39,657 nucleotides of DNA from Candidatus Poseidoniaceae archaeon (GTDB lineage Archaea > Thermoplasmatota > Poseidoniia > Poseidoniales > Poseidoniaceae). Shown here piece by piece: positions 14,367-25,733 of the stretch (within the stretch, counting starts at the first letter, position 1; each line of letters begins with the position of its first letter). A program made the position numbers and the translations under genes. The stretch is from the NCBI GenBank assembly GCA_949372875.1, contig CASIAW010000002.1, positions 1-39,657 on the forward strand, written 5' to 3'. The notes below the pieces were generated by a model, which saw only the letters and a list, made by a program, of their open reading frames with translations, was not told the origin of the DNA and made no database searches.

Positions 14367-15716
14367 TCAGCGCATTGCTTGAATCGCTGCTGCGATTGCA
14401 TCTGCAGTTAGAGCGACTGCTTGTTGCTCACCCGATTCTAAACTCTTGACCATCGCTTGTCCATTCTCAAGGTCTCGAGGTCCAATGACGACAGTGAACT
14501 GGCAACCAATCGAATTGGCCCACTTCATGGCTTTAGGAATCTTACGACCTCGTAATTCAAGTTCAATTCGCTCACCTGCATTTCGCAGACTGGCAACAAT
14601 CGGTAAAACACCAGCCACATCAATTCCAAATGGAATAAACGCAACCAATCCTTTCGGGTCCGTCTCGCCAGGAACAACTTCACTTCGACCACTGGCTTGT
14701 GCTTGTGCTTCAAGAGCGAGTAAGACTCGATCAAAGCCAAGACCGAATCCACAACACGGGTCAAGGTCAGGAAGTCCGAACAAATGAAGCAATTTGTATG
14801 AACCACCACCAAGCACTTGTCCTTCGCCTCGTAATTCAGGAACTTTGACTTCAAACACCATTCCAGTGTAGTAATCAAGGCCACGAGCAACCGTTAGGTC
14901 AACTGCCAATGAGGGAGGTGCAGGTGCTAAAGCAGCAACAGCATCAAGGGTCCTTTGCAAATCATCCAGTGCTTCAAGCGACACACCAGGTAAAGAAGAG
15001 AGAATGTCACGAGCTGGCCCAAGTGTTTCCACTCCACCTTGGAGGTCTGCAAGCGCTCGGAGTGGAGCTGCATTATCTGGATTGATTCCGTTGTCCGTGA
15101 ACAATTTTGCTAATCCTGCATCATCGCCTTTGTCAAGCAAACGCATAGCGCTAGCGACTGGTGGCTCACTGGCTCCATCGGGTATTTCTGCTGAGAGTCC
15201 TAGCCCAGTCAGCGCATCTTTGAGAATACCAACGTGGCCAATTCGAACTTCCCAGTTTTCAAGGCCGCACGCATCAAGCATGTCGATGGCAAGAGCAATC
15301 ACTTCTGCTTCCGCAAGTGGACCAGATTCTCCAACCAGTTCCACACCGTATTGGAAAAACTCGCGATAGCGGCCCTTCTTTGATTCCTCATACCGGTAGC
15401 ATTGTCCATAATAGGAAAGGCGCAAGGGCCGAGGTAACATCTGCATACCTTCTTCTGCAATCATTCGCATAACGGGTGCAGTTAATTCTGGTCGAAGCGT
15501 CAGAGGACGCTCACTCTTGTCCTCAAAGGCGTAGAGTTGCGAGACAATACCTGGACCTGACTTCGCAGTGAACAAATCAAGTGATTCGAAAATAGGTGTT
15601 TGAATACGTGAAAAACCATGACGGCGAGCACGCTCTTCCAAGAGTTGCTCGAAAGCCAAACGACGCGCCATGACCTTTGGCGTGAAGTCTCGAGTCCCCC
15701 GTGGGCGTTGCACCAT
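14367..15716 (-). CDS. hisS: Histidyl-tRNA synthetase
   Basis: A 449-residue class II enzyme that charges tRNA-His. I start it at ATG 15716 (MVQRPRGTRDFTP), the usual N-terminus of the family; the frame extends to 15854 but would overlap the preceding gene. Visible are motif 2 (YYGQCYRYEESKKGRYREF), the HisRS-specific ARGLDYYTGMVFEV and motif 3 (CCGFGLGFDRVLLAL). A C-terminal anticodon-binding domain follows. Length is typical. It is the last gene of the minus-strand cluster and ends one base after the convergent surface-protein gene. Confidence 0.96.
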   Translation of the reverse strand: MVQRPRGTRDFTPKVMARRLAFEQLLEERARRHGFSRIQTPIFESLDLFTAKSGPGIVSQLYAFEDKSERPLTLRPELTAPVMRMIAEEGMQMLPRPLRLSYYGQCYRYEESKKGRYREFFQYGVELVGESGPLAEAEVIALAIDMLDACGLENWEVRIGHVGILKDALTGLGLSAEIPDGASEPPVASAMRLLDKGDDAGLAKLFTDNGINPDNAAPLRALADLQGGVETLGPARDILSSLPGVSLEALDDLQRTLDAVAALAPAPPSLAVDLTVARGLDYYTGMVFEVKVPELRGEGQVLGGGSYKLLHLFGLPDLDPCCGFGLGFDRVLLALEAQAQASGRSEVVPGETDPKGLVAFIPFGIDVAGVLPIVASLRNAGERIELELRGRKIPKAMKWANSIGCQFTVVIGPRDLENGQAMVKSLESGEQQAVALTADAIAAAIQAMR

Positions 15717-15786
15717 GAGCGTTCCACGAACCGACTGTTCATCACCTCTTCCCCTTGAAGCAGGGCAACAACAGCGTTTCTCAGTA

Positions 15787-16398
15787 TCATTCCTCTTCGA
15801 GGTTCTGAAACCAGCTATCGCTCCAGTCCGTGTCTTGAGGTGCCACTTCAACAAAGGAATCTTCTACTTCTGGAGTTGTTTGAGGAGAGGGGTCAATGAG
15901 TGCATCAAGGTCAGGTGCAGATGGTATAATCACGGTTTCTTCAAACGCAAAGCCTTGGTCTTGACGAACTTCAACCGGAAGTTCAACCAAGTGAACATCA
16001 TCGTCGTTTTCTTCGAGTTCGAGTTCCTGCTCGAACGGCATTAAAGGCGCCTCTGAAGCGCTGGCTTGTTGTTCTGCAAAGGTTGGTGTGGTTTGCATGT
16101 CAAATGCAGCAAAGGCATTGGAGACTTCTCCGACGGGAGGGGGTTGCGCACGAGCGCGTTCATCCGCCTTACGTTGTTCATAGAGAGCCTGCTCATTCAA
16201 AGCAGCCTGCTCTTGAGCCATTTGGGCTTCAACTGCACGCCACATTTGCGTTTCTTGTTCCTTCTTAGCAATCGATTCTTCTCGCTCAATCTGAGCCTCG
16301 CTCGGCTCATCATAACGCTTCCAAAACCACCATGAGATAACGATGAGAATCAGTGAGATAAACAGACCAATCGCCAAAGTTTCGACGAGGTCGTCCAT
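15787..16398 (-). CDS. Membrane-anchored coiled-coil protein
   Basis: A 203-residue protein with one N-terminal membrane helix (TLAIGLFISLILIVISWWFW). A charged coiled-coil-like segment rich in Glu, Gln and Ala (about 35-90) follows, then a Pro-rich and strongly acidic C-terminal half. The topology suggests that the long tail is cytosolic. It lies 12 bases after the symporter gene and about 70 before hisS. A scaffold role near the membrane is possible; I do not recognise a family. Confidence 0.75.
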   Translation of the reverse strand: MDDLVETLAIGLFISLILIVISWWFWKRYDEPSEAQIEREESIAKKEQETQMWRAVEAQMAQEQAALNEQALYEQRKADERARAQPPPVGEVSNAFAAFDMQTTPTFAEQQASASEAPLMPFEQELELEENDDDVHLVELPVEVRQDQGFAFEETVIIPSAPDLDALIDPSPQTTPEVEDSFVEVAPQDTDWSDSWFQNLEEE

Positions 16399-16410
16399 CG
16401 TCGCCTCACC

Positions 16411-18138
16411 TCATCCTACGAGTTCTGCTTCCAGTGCTTTGGAGAGAGAACCATCTTTGGAGAGGTGTTCAAATCCGGGAGCAACTTCTCCCAGTGCAAC
16501 GACCAAATCGTCGTCACCGCCAGGAAGTGTCGAGATGTCAACTTCAGCACCAATGGGTATGTTTCGATACAGAGGTCGGCGTATGAGGAACTTGTTGAAG
16601 GAGATGAACAAAGCAGCAACAACGCCCCAAAACATCAGAATAATTCCAAGACCACGAGGGTTTGTCGGATTCCAGACGTCGTCCGTGTTGGCAATCATGT
16701 CGGTGAAGTAAGAAATCATGAGGACTGCGAAAAGGATTGGGAAGGCGAGATACATCAACAAATCCCACCATCGTCCAACTTCCATATCGTTGTCACCCGT
16801 ATTGATGAAATCATCACGGAATGCAGAAACACCAAATCCAAGGTAGCCCTTGAATCCTGGTGGTGCAACGCCAGCCTCAACGCCGGACTTCCATCGCAGG
16901 TATCCATACTTCCAAATTGAGAAAGCGATAAACAGACCCGAGAACATCAATCCATAACCCCAGATGTGATCTTGGACTTCAAGGAATTCAGGGAATGCTA
17001 CACCATTGGAATCGAGCTTGACCCACATGACTGCGGATGGAAGACCGAACATGAACAGAGCAACTCCAGTCAATGCGACCGACTTCTCTCGCTCATAGCC
17101 ATGGTCAACGAAATTACGAACACACAGTTCAACGGTTGATATCATTGAAGTCATGGCAGCGAAAGAAAGAGCCAAGAAAAATCCTGCCATCATAAACAGC
17201 GGACCAATTGGTGCGAATGGTGCTTGTGCAAACACTTCAGGCAAGGCGAGGAACGTGATGGCTGAAGAGCCTCCAGTAACGGTCGCTAATGGGTCTGGGT
17301 TGACTGCGAAGATTGCAGAGAGAACTGCAAGACCTGCAATAATTGAGATGCTGTTGTTTGCCAATCCCATGGTGAAAGCATTGAGAACGGTGTCCTCGTC
17401 TTTACTCATGTAAACGGCATAGGTGATACACATACCCATTCCAGCAGAACATGACCATGCTGACTGCGATAACCCATTGATCCACACTTCGGGCTCAAAT
17501 AACATATCAAAGTCAACGGTGAACATGAACAGTGCTCCGTCGAGTGTTCCGTCTGAAAAGTCCATCCAGAGCGAGAGGAACAATGTCAAGAAGAGTAGAG
17601 CGAACAAGGAAATCATCAGATAGAAATTGACTTTCTCAATGGCTTTTGCACCTTTCCAAATAGCGGCTAACGTCATGACGATGACCAAAAACTGGAAGAA
17701 AATAACTTGTCCAGGGTTTTGTAAGAAAGCGTTCCAAACTTCGGTAGTGTCAACACCTTCTCCGTTGAGAGCACCCGTGATTCCAAGTTGGAAGTATTTG
17801 ATGGTCCAGCCGGAAACAACAGCGTAATAGAATCCGATAGCCGTTGAAATCCAAGCGGTCCAAAGACCCATCCAAGCGAATTTCTTACCGGCAAAGATAC
17901 GGAATGTTCCGATGGTTCCAGTTCGGCTTCTCTTCCCCATAGCGTATTCTGCAATAACCAGTGGAATCGACCAGATAAACAGGAAAAACAGCCAAGGAAC
18001 AAGGAATGTTCCACCGCCGTTCGCACCGACCATTCGCGGGAATCGCCAAATGTTACCGGTACCAATTGCGGCACCAATCGAAGCAAAAATAAGGCCCATA
18101 CGGCCATTGAATTGGTCGGAGTCTCCATCTTCTGCCAT
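16411..18138 (-). CDS. Sodium:neurotransmitter symporter family (SNF/SLC6) transporter
   Basis: A 575-residue transporter with about a dozen hydrophobic helices. The N-terminal GLIFASIGAAIGTGNIWRFP and GANGGGTFLVPW are the first two helices and the Na+/substrate site of LeuT-fold SNF proteins. It probably takes up amino acids or related amines with sodium, which suits a peptide-degrading marine heterotroph. The C-terminal about 40 residues are cytosolic. It follows the M14 carboxypeptidase gene by 12 bases, so secreted peptide cleavage and uptake of released amino acids may be co-expressed. Exact substrate cannot be read from sequence. Confidence 0.93.
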   Translation of the reverse strand: MAEDGDSDQFNGRMGLIFASIGAAIGTGNIWRFPRMVGANGGGTFLVPWLFFLFIWSIPLVIAEYAMGKRSRTGTIGTFRIFAGKKFAWMGLWTAWISTAIGFYYAVVSGWTIKYFQLGITGALNGEGVDTTEVWNAFLQNPGQVIFFQFLVIVMTLAAIWKGAKAIEKVNFYLMISLFALLFLTLFLSLWMDFSDGTLDGALFMFTVDFDMLFEPEVWINGLSQSAWSCSAGMGMCITYAVYMSKDEDTVLNAFTMGLANNSISIIAGLAVLSAIFAVNPDPLATVTGGSSAITFLALPEVFAQAPFAPIGPLFMMAGFFLALSFAAMTSMISTVELCVRNFVDHGYEREKSVALTGVALFMFGLPSAVMWVKLDSNGVAFPEFLEVQDHIWGYGLMFSGLFIAFSIWKYGYLRWKSGVEAGVAPPGFKGYLGFGVSAFRDDFINTGDNDMEVGRWWDLLMYLAFPILFAVLMISYFTDMIANTDDVWNPTNPRGLGIILMFWGVVAALFISFNKFLIRRPLYRNIPIGAEVDISTLPGGDDDLVVALGEVAPGFEHLSKDGSLSKALEAELVG

Positions 18139-18150
18139 TCAATTCCCTCC

Positions 18151-20313
18151 TTACTTCTCGGCCCCGTCTTGAGCAGATGAAGCCGCTAAATCGATTTCTT
18201 CATCATCGGAAAGCATCATTCGTAAGCAGACAGCTAAGCCACCCCAGACGAATCCTGCAGTCAGTGCAAACATGAATAACGAACCAAAGAAACTACCGTA
18301 AGCCGCTCGATAAGAGAGGTCCAAGACATAGTAATCACCATCGGCTGGGTACTGATACAAGTCCGAACCGGAAAGCGTTGAAACTGAAGCCTTGTAATGC
18401 AACTTACCAGTCGCTGTTTCCGAAATTGGAATCATTCCTCGAAGAACCGTTCCGTTACCGCTGGACGTCGAACAGTCGCCTTCAGCCATTACATCAACCG
18501 ATTCCCAAGATGTCGTTGCCCATTCTCGAGGTCCGAAATCACTTTGCAAACGGCTTGGTTTAACCGTACGCCATTTGATTTTCGAATTGGTCTCGCTGAA
18601 TGGGAACTCATTCGAAACGCAGATGTCAATTGGAATATCCCCTTCAGCCGGAATATCGGATTCGTCAAGTTCTTGCAAGTAGTTTTGTTGAGAGATGTTG
18701 GCAATTGCCAAATCTGCAAGTTCTCTTGGATTATCAGCAATCTCGGCGATGTAAAATCCAGTTCCGAGGTTACGAACGGCGATGTGGTCAATGTCTTCTT
18801 GTTGCTGATGGAAAGCTGTTCCAATTTCAGAAGTATAGCAGTACGAACCGTGTACACCGTAATGCCAATCGCAGAAATCTCCAGATGTTGGATAAAGATC
18901 GGAGGATTGAAGATTGGCGTATTGAGTCATGTCAGCCATTTGCTGTCCGTGATACTTGAGTTGCTCATGGTCAGGGCTCTCACAGTCTGTGCAGTGGCCC
19001 CACGGGTAGAGAATGAGTTCCGAGTAGGAGTGATGGGTGATGGTCGCCATGAATTCGCTTGAACCATCGCCGGTGTCGTCGTTCATCTCGGTCAGGTCTT
19101 GGATGAACTTGGTTTCTGGTTCGGAGTTGCCACCCAGCCAATCTTCGTCAGTTAATCCATCTGCATCATCATCTTTACCATCAACATGGTCTTCATTTAA
19201 TCGGCCATCGTTATCTTGGTCGACTGTATCAACAGGACCGTTGTAAACGTCGTTATTTTGCCCTGCATAGCACGCACCTGGTATCAGTGGCCCTGTGGCA
19301 CCTAGTGGAGCGCCCCATTCGAACTGATAGTTACGATTGAGGTCGACTCCGTCGCATCCTTCATCAACGGATTCGTCAAGGTCTGGAAGTGGTGTCACAC
19401 CTGTGACGGTGTTGTCGCGAAGGTTCTTTCTCCAACCAGCCGCAGAGCAATCCCAAGCTTCTTCATTAGGGCATTGACCTGGCATGTAAACATCACGATC
19501 GTAGATGTTGCCATCTGTGTTCAGCATTGGAATGAGATAGATTTCTCGAGAGTTCACTAAATCGGTAATCCACTGTTCTGAGTAGTCTTCATCAACTCCA
19601 AGGTCGCCTGGACCACAAGGTGTACCATCGCCGTTGGAATCTTGGGACGAGGCGTTCAATCCGAGGCAATCGCCGTCGTCATCAAGAGCGCCGTCACCGT
19701 TTGCATCGCCCCATGGGTCTTCGTCAATTTCACCATCGCCATCGTTGTCGTAGCCGATGTTGTCGTAGGAGAACGCGATGACCTCGAGTTGCATCATGGG
19801 GACCGTGTAAGACATCCACTCTCGGGCGTGGTGGTTGCCGACAATCATGACATCGTGACGCTCGGGGTAGTTGCCGTTATCGCCAACAAATGGATTGTAA
19901 TCACCGTCTTGTACATCGGCGGTGATCTTCATCCATGGTGAAGCATGGCCGTAATACCAGCCTTCATAGGCGTTTGCGGTGACTTCTTCACCACGTGCGT
20001 TTGTCCCACCGTTCATGCCTTCATGGAATTCAAAAATGTCAGGATTGTCTTCAGCAAGGCGCAGCATTCGAGACTTCATGGTCTCATAGGTGTGGTATTC
20101 CTTGAATTGAAGAATAGGCTCATTCGCCGATGCCCAAGGGAAAATCATGTTGATGTAATCGTCAGACCAGATGTCTTCGGGAGAGGTTCCTGTGGGTTCA
20201 TCTTGAGCGACGCTTGCATTCGCAATAGGTGCGACAAGCGACAGCAAAAGCGGGAGTACAATCAAGACTCCAAAAGAAGGGCGTGTTCGGACAACTTTAC
20301 CGTTCAACATCAT
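18151..20313 (-). CDS. Secreted M14 zinc carboxypeptidase with C-terminal membrane anchor
   Basis: A 720-residue extracellular metallocarboxypeptidase. The signal sequence is FGVLIVLPLLLSLVAPIANA. Zinc ligands are visible in GNHHAREW (HxxE, near 158) and THHSYSELILYPWG; DLNRNYQFEWG is the substrate-binding Asn-Arg motif and TSEIGTAFHQ carries the catalytic Glu. Two acidic inserts with DxDxDG repeats (DNDGDGEIDEDPWGDANGDG; DQDNDGRLNEDHVDGKDDD) probably bind calcium. A C-terminal helix (SLFMFALTAGFVWGGLAVCL) anchors it. It would release C-terminal amino acids from peptides at the cell surface, feeding the downstream symporter. Confidence 0.93.
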   Translation of the reverse strand: MMLNGKVVRTRPSFGVLIVLPLLLSLVAPIANASVAQDEPTGTSPEDIWSDDYINMIFPWASANEPILQFKEYHTYETMKSRMLRLAEDNPDIFEFHEGMNGGTNARGEEVTANAYEGWYYGHASPWMKITADVQDGDYNPFVGDNGNYPERHDVMIVGNHHAREWMSYTVPMMQLEVIAFSYDNIGYDNDGDGEIDEDPWGDANGDGALDDDGDCLGLNASSQDSNGDGTPCGPGDLGVDEDYSEQWITDLVNSREIYLIPMLNTDGNIYDRDVYMPGQCPNEEAWDCSAAGWRKNLRDNTVTGVTPLPDLDESVDEGCDGVDLNRNYQFEWGAPLGATGPLIPGACYAGQNNDVYNGPVDTVDQDNDGRLNEDHVDGKDDDADGLTDEDWLGGNSEPETKFIQDLTEMNDDTGDGSSEFMATITHHSYSELILYPWGHCTDCESPDHEQLKYHGQQMADMTQYANLQSSDLYPTSGDFCDWHYGVHGSYCYTSEIGTAFHQQQEDIDHIAVRNLGTGFYIAEIADNPRELADLAIANISQQNYLQELDESDIPAEGDIPIDICVSNEFPFSETNSKIKWRTVKPSRLQSDFGPREWATTSWESVDVMAEGDCSTSSGNGTVLRGMIPISETATGKLHYKASVSTLSGSDLYQYPADGDYYVLDLSYRAAYGSFFGSLFMFALTAGFVWGGLAVCLRMMLSDDEEIDLAASSAQDGAEK

Positions 20314-20365
20314 GGTATCGTTTTACCCAAAAGGCTCGACTTCTTGAACCGTTCGCGGTGAAGGG

Positions 20366-20381
20366 TGTCCCCTAAGGGACA
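20366..20381. repeat. Hairpin TGTCCC-CTAA-GGGACA between divergent genes
   Basis: A perfect 6-bp inverted repeat with a 4-base loop in the 113-base gap between the M14 gene (minus) and the MscS gene (plus). It may be an operator serving one or both promoters. Confidence 0.35.
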
Positions 20382-20426
20382 GAAAACATGCGAAAGTGAC
20401 CAATATGAGCACCGCTACGGTATACC

Positions 20427-21536
20427 ATGTCTAGCCTTCTCCAACCCGATGCTGATTCCTTTTGGTCAGAGCAAATTCTTGGTATGAATTACCTCACAGT
20501 GGGCATTTTAGTAGGCCTATTTCTCTTCGCCACAGTGATTCGATTTATGACCATGTGGGCCGCTCCAAAGTTGATGAAAAAAATAATTAATTCCGATTCA
20601 ATACAATCGAAAACAGTCAAAGATTCTGATAAGGCACTCGGCACGGCAGCAGGGGCCGGTGTTTCGCTCTACATTCTCAATGCCCTCATCGAACTTCACG
20701 CTCAAGACGGGAACAGTTTCATTCTCCCTGGAGTCGCTGAAAGCCTTCTACCAAATATTCTACAGTTTGTCTTCGCATTCGCATTGGTCATGTGGGCTTT
20801 TCGATTGGTTGCCATTGTCCAAGATGTCGTGGAATTGTTCGACAAGGATGGAGAACTTGACGGTTCTGAGCGAACATTGATTTCTGCTGTTGAAAGTATT
20901 CTTCGGTTTGTTATTATCGCCTTAGGTGCTGTTTTTATTGCAGACGCACTTGGATTCAACCTTACCTCACTCATCGCTGGTTTAGGTATCTCTGGTTTGG
21001 CTCTGGCCTTGGCAGCAAAAGATACTATTTCCAATTTATTTGGCGCAACAACAGTATTGCTTGATCGACCGTTCAAAGTTGGTGATTGGGTCATCATTGA
21101 TGCGACAGAAGGCGAAGTTATGGAAATAAGTCTGCGAACAACACTGGTTCGAACCGCTGCTGATACAGTGGTTACTGTTCCAAATGCAAATCTGGTCAAC
21201 ACCCCAATCGAGAATTTTGGAAAGCGACGATGGCGAAGATGGCAATCCCTTCTGCACCTGGATCTCAACTCGAATCCCGAGGATGTCGCTGGTTTCTGCG
21301 ATGGAGTGATGGAACTTATCAAATCCAGTACAGTGACTGTCAAGCATGAAAGTTCATGGTGCCAAGTTTCCACGCTCTCAGTCCAATCACTGGACCTTTC
21401 CCTCAACCTGTATTGGGATGTGGCTGGTGGCTCGCCTGAACGTGAAGCAAAAGAGAAGTTTCTACTTGGAGTCATGCAATTAGCACATGATAAGAATTTG
21501 AAATTCTTTGATGCGCGAATGATGCAGAACTCCTGA
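20427..21536 (+). CDS. MscS-family mechanosensitive ion channel
   Basis: A 369-residue small-conductance mechanosensitive channel that opens on hypo-osmotic stretch. Several N-terminal membrane helices precede the diagnostic pore helix region (GISGLALALAAKDTISNLFG), followed by TTVLLDRPFKVGDWVII, the start of the beta domain, and TVPNANLVNTPIENF. The pore helix keeps the Gly/Ala packing pattern of MscS. The C-terminal cytosolic vestibule is of normal length. It ends directly against the convergent gene (stops at 21536 and 21537). Confidence 0.95.
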   Translation: MSSLLQPDADSFWSEQILGMNYLTVGILVGLFLFATVIRFMTMWAAPKLMKKIINSDSIQSKTVKDSDKALGTAAGAGVSLYILNALIELHAQDGNSFILPGVAESLLPNILQFVFAFALVMWAFRLVAIVQDVVELFDKDGELDGSERTLISAVESILRFVIIALGAVFIADALGFNLTSLIAGLGISGLALALAAKDTISNLFGATTVLLDRPFKVGDWVIIDATEGEVMEISLRTTLVRTAADTVVTVPNANLVNTPIENFGKRRWRRWQSLLHLDLNSNPEDVAGFCDGVMELIKSSTVTVKHESSWCQVSTLSVQSLDLSLNLYWDVAGGSPEREAKEKFLLGVMQLAHDKNLKFFDARMMQNS

Positions 21537-22715
21537 TCAATACGGCTTCGGGTCTTTGAAACGATAGATGGCATTGGTAGCGATACCGACCCCTATACTC
21601 AGTGCTGCCAAAAGCAAACTTTGCCCTTCAGTAAGCGTCGCTAGTTTCCATGAAAAGAAGGAGACGGCAAGGCCTGTGATTCCAACCCATTCGCCCGACT
21701 TCCATAACCGTAAAACTCCTAAATATGCTTGAAGGCGAGAAACATCTCTCAACCATTGTTCACAAGCTTTCACCGATTCATCGTCAGAGTAAGCTTTTGC
21801 TTGTGCCAGTTCAAGAATCCGAGCATGATAGCGCCAAACCCACGCACCACCTCGGACAGTCGAAAGTGCCTGACGGCTCGACCAAGAAGAGGGGACGGAT
21901 TTACTCCACGTCTCAAGCAAGTTCTGCCGTTGTTGTTCACTCAAGCCCTCTTTACGCGCCCATTGGTGTTCCAGCATCATCAGCGAAGCAAGTGAAGGTA
22001 ATCGGTCACTTTCGCACAAGAGATGTTCGCTCAAAGAACGGCTCATAGGCAAGAACATACGCTTACCATCAACCTCAACAAGAGAATCCAAAGAAAGGTG
22101 CAGACGCGGTAATCCAAGAGTGGTCGAAGAGTGAGGGGCCCTCCACATAGTATTGGTTTTGAGTTTATCTTCGACATCTTTCAGACGGTCGTTCCATCGT
22201 CGTTCAGTATTCGGCGTCGTGAATGATTCAAGGGAGGTATGGATTGCTCCAAGTGCCTCAACCAATTCGATAACGGTTGATTCTTGGTCATCAAATGGAA
22301 GGGAATCATGCATTGGGAAAAGAAGAACGCGGTCGTTTCCATCGACACTCAAGCCGCCAATTGGAAGTAAAATCGGGTGTTGAATCAATGCCTTCTTCCA
22401 TGGGTCATATCGAGACAAACGGGAAACATCATCACCAACATGCGCTGGTTGAATCATCGCCATTATCGATGAATCAAGCAAGAGTGTCATTCCTATAGGA
22501 GTGATAGCGAGTGTTTCAACAGTGCTTATTCCAGATTTCCAATCACCCCATACTGTTCCTTCTTGAGGAGGTGAGGCCCACCCCTCAGGAGATTGAAGGT
22601 TTTGAAAATCCCATATCTCGGTTCGACCATAAGCAGTACGCAGTTGGCCTTCAGCAAGAGCCTCTGATGGAGACGAAAGTGCGATGCCCTTTGGCCACCA
22701 TGCAGGTTCGTCCAT
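21537..22715 (-). CDS. Hypothetical protein with two C-terminal membrane helices
   Basis: A 392-residue protein without a recognised domain. The first about 330 residues are soluble, with many Trp and Leu and a helical region after residue 220. Two adjacent hydrophobic segments near the end (GEWVGITGLAVSFFSWKLA and SLLLAALSIGVGIATNAIY) anchor it, leaving a short KDPKPY tail. The first half (LAITPIGMTLLLDSSIMAMI and onward) has a weak kinase-like feel but none of the catalytic motifs. It is divergent from the prenyltransferase gene. Confidence 0.72.
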   Translation of the reverse strand: MDEPAWWPKGIALSSPSEALAEGQLRTAYGRTEIWDFQNLQSPEGWASPPQEGTVWGDWKSGISTVETLAITPIGMTLLLDSSIMAMIQPAHVGDDVSRLSRYDPWKKALIQHPILLPIGGLSVDGNDRVLLFPMHDSLPFDDQESTVIELVEALGAIHTSLESFTTPNTERRWNDRLKDVEDKLKTNTMWRAPHSSTTLGLPRLHLSLDSLVEVDGKRMFLPMSRSLSEHLLCESDRLPSLASLMMLEHQWARKEGLSEQQRQNLLETWSKSVPSSWSSRQALSTVRGGAWVWRYHARILELAQAKAYSDDESVKACEQWLRDVSRLQAYLGVLRLWKSGEWVGITGLAVSFFSWKLATLTEGQSLLLAALSIGVGIATNAIYRFKDPKPY

Positions 22716-22822
22716 GCGTATGCGAGGGGGCCGAGGTTCTCAAGTCTCGCCCCAATGTTGGAGTTTGGAGAGGGGATGACATCATACCTCATGGAGGTCA
22801 CGCCAGCATAGAGGCGGAACCA

Positions 22823-25038
<2,216 letters not shown>

Positions 25039-25117
25039 AGGCTTGCCTGTAGCCAACTCCCCCTCAATGCATCGCTTTGTTGCGAGAAGTTAAGACGAAT
25101 CGCCCCGAGGGATTGCT

Positions 25118-25483
25118 ATGGTGAAAGAAAGCATCGAACTATCAGGAGCGCCAATGTATGGACCGTACACGCCTGGCGTGAAATCAAATGGAACGGTGTG
25201 GCTTTCAGGTCAAATCGATGTCCAGGCAGGAGAAGACATCCTCTCACAAACACAAGGGGCTTTGAACAAAATCGATTCACTGCTTGCAAATGCAGGACTC
25301 TCGAAACACAACCTTTGTTTCGTACAGGTACTGCTTGCCGATATGGATTTCTATGCCCCAATGAATGAGATTTACGGCAACTGGGTTGCTGACATGGAAA
25401 TCAAACCAGCACGTGCCGCCTTTGCTGTAGCCGGTTTGCCTGCAGATGCACTGGTTGAAATCGTCGTTCAAGGAACCTATTGA
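25118..25483 (+). CDS. ridA: RidA family (enamine/imine deaminase)
   Basis: A 121-residue protein of the Rid/YjgF/YER057c family, a trimer that hydrolyses reactive 2-aminoacrylate and similar imines. GPYTPGVKSNGTVWLSGQ is the usual N-terminal part, and PARAAFAVAGLP contains Arg99, equivalent to the substrate-carboxylate Arg of RidA; Glu at VEIVVQG follows. Length is typical. Confidence 0.94.
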   Translation: MVKESIELSGAPMYGPYTPGVKSNGTVWLSGQIDVQAGEDILSQTQGALNKIDSLLANAGLSKHNLCFVQVLLADMDFYAPMNEIYGNWVADMEIKPARAAFAVAGLPADALVEIVVQGTY

Positions 25484-25500
25484 TACACTGAGATGATGCA

Positions 25501-25683
25501 ATGCCAGGCTCACCTTACCTCGATGAGCCACCAAAAAAACTGACCACGTGGAAAAGAGTACTCACCTTCTCAATACCGAGTGTTTTAGCGTCAATTTATC
25601 TTGCCGTTATGTTTGATGTCGTGCTGGAAATGATGATTGTCTTCACAGCATTCTTTACGCTCAGTGCCATTATGAGAAAATAA
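25501..25683 (+). CDS. Small membrane protein
   Basis: A 60-residue protein with two hydrophobic segments (LTFSIPSVLASIYLAVMF and MMIVFTAFFTLSAIM) after a proline-rich start. It lies 17 bases after ridA and about 50 before the phosphohexomutase gene on the same strand, so it may be part of one transcript. No strong ribosome-binding sequence is seen. Likely but not certain gene. Confidence 0.55.
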   Translation: MPGSPYLDEPPKKLTTWKRVLTFSIPSVLASIYLAVMFDVVLEMMIVFTAFFTLSAIMRK

Positions 25684-25733
25684 CAACGCAAGAGTATGGA
25701 TATCCTTGAAAGGGTCAAGCCAGTGGCAATTAC

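Noticed and set aside
20702-21574. 290-residue minus-strand frame opposite the MscS gene
   Set aside because: Low-complexity Ser/Arg-rich translation typical of an antisense shadow; the MscS frame has all family motifs.
22511-22822. N-terminal extension of the cis-prenyltransferase
   Set aside because: It runs opposite the coding start of the divergent gene and has no family similarity; ATG 22823 is close to the expected start.
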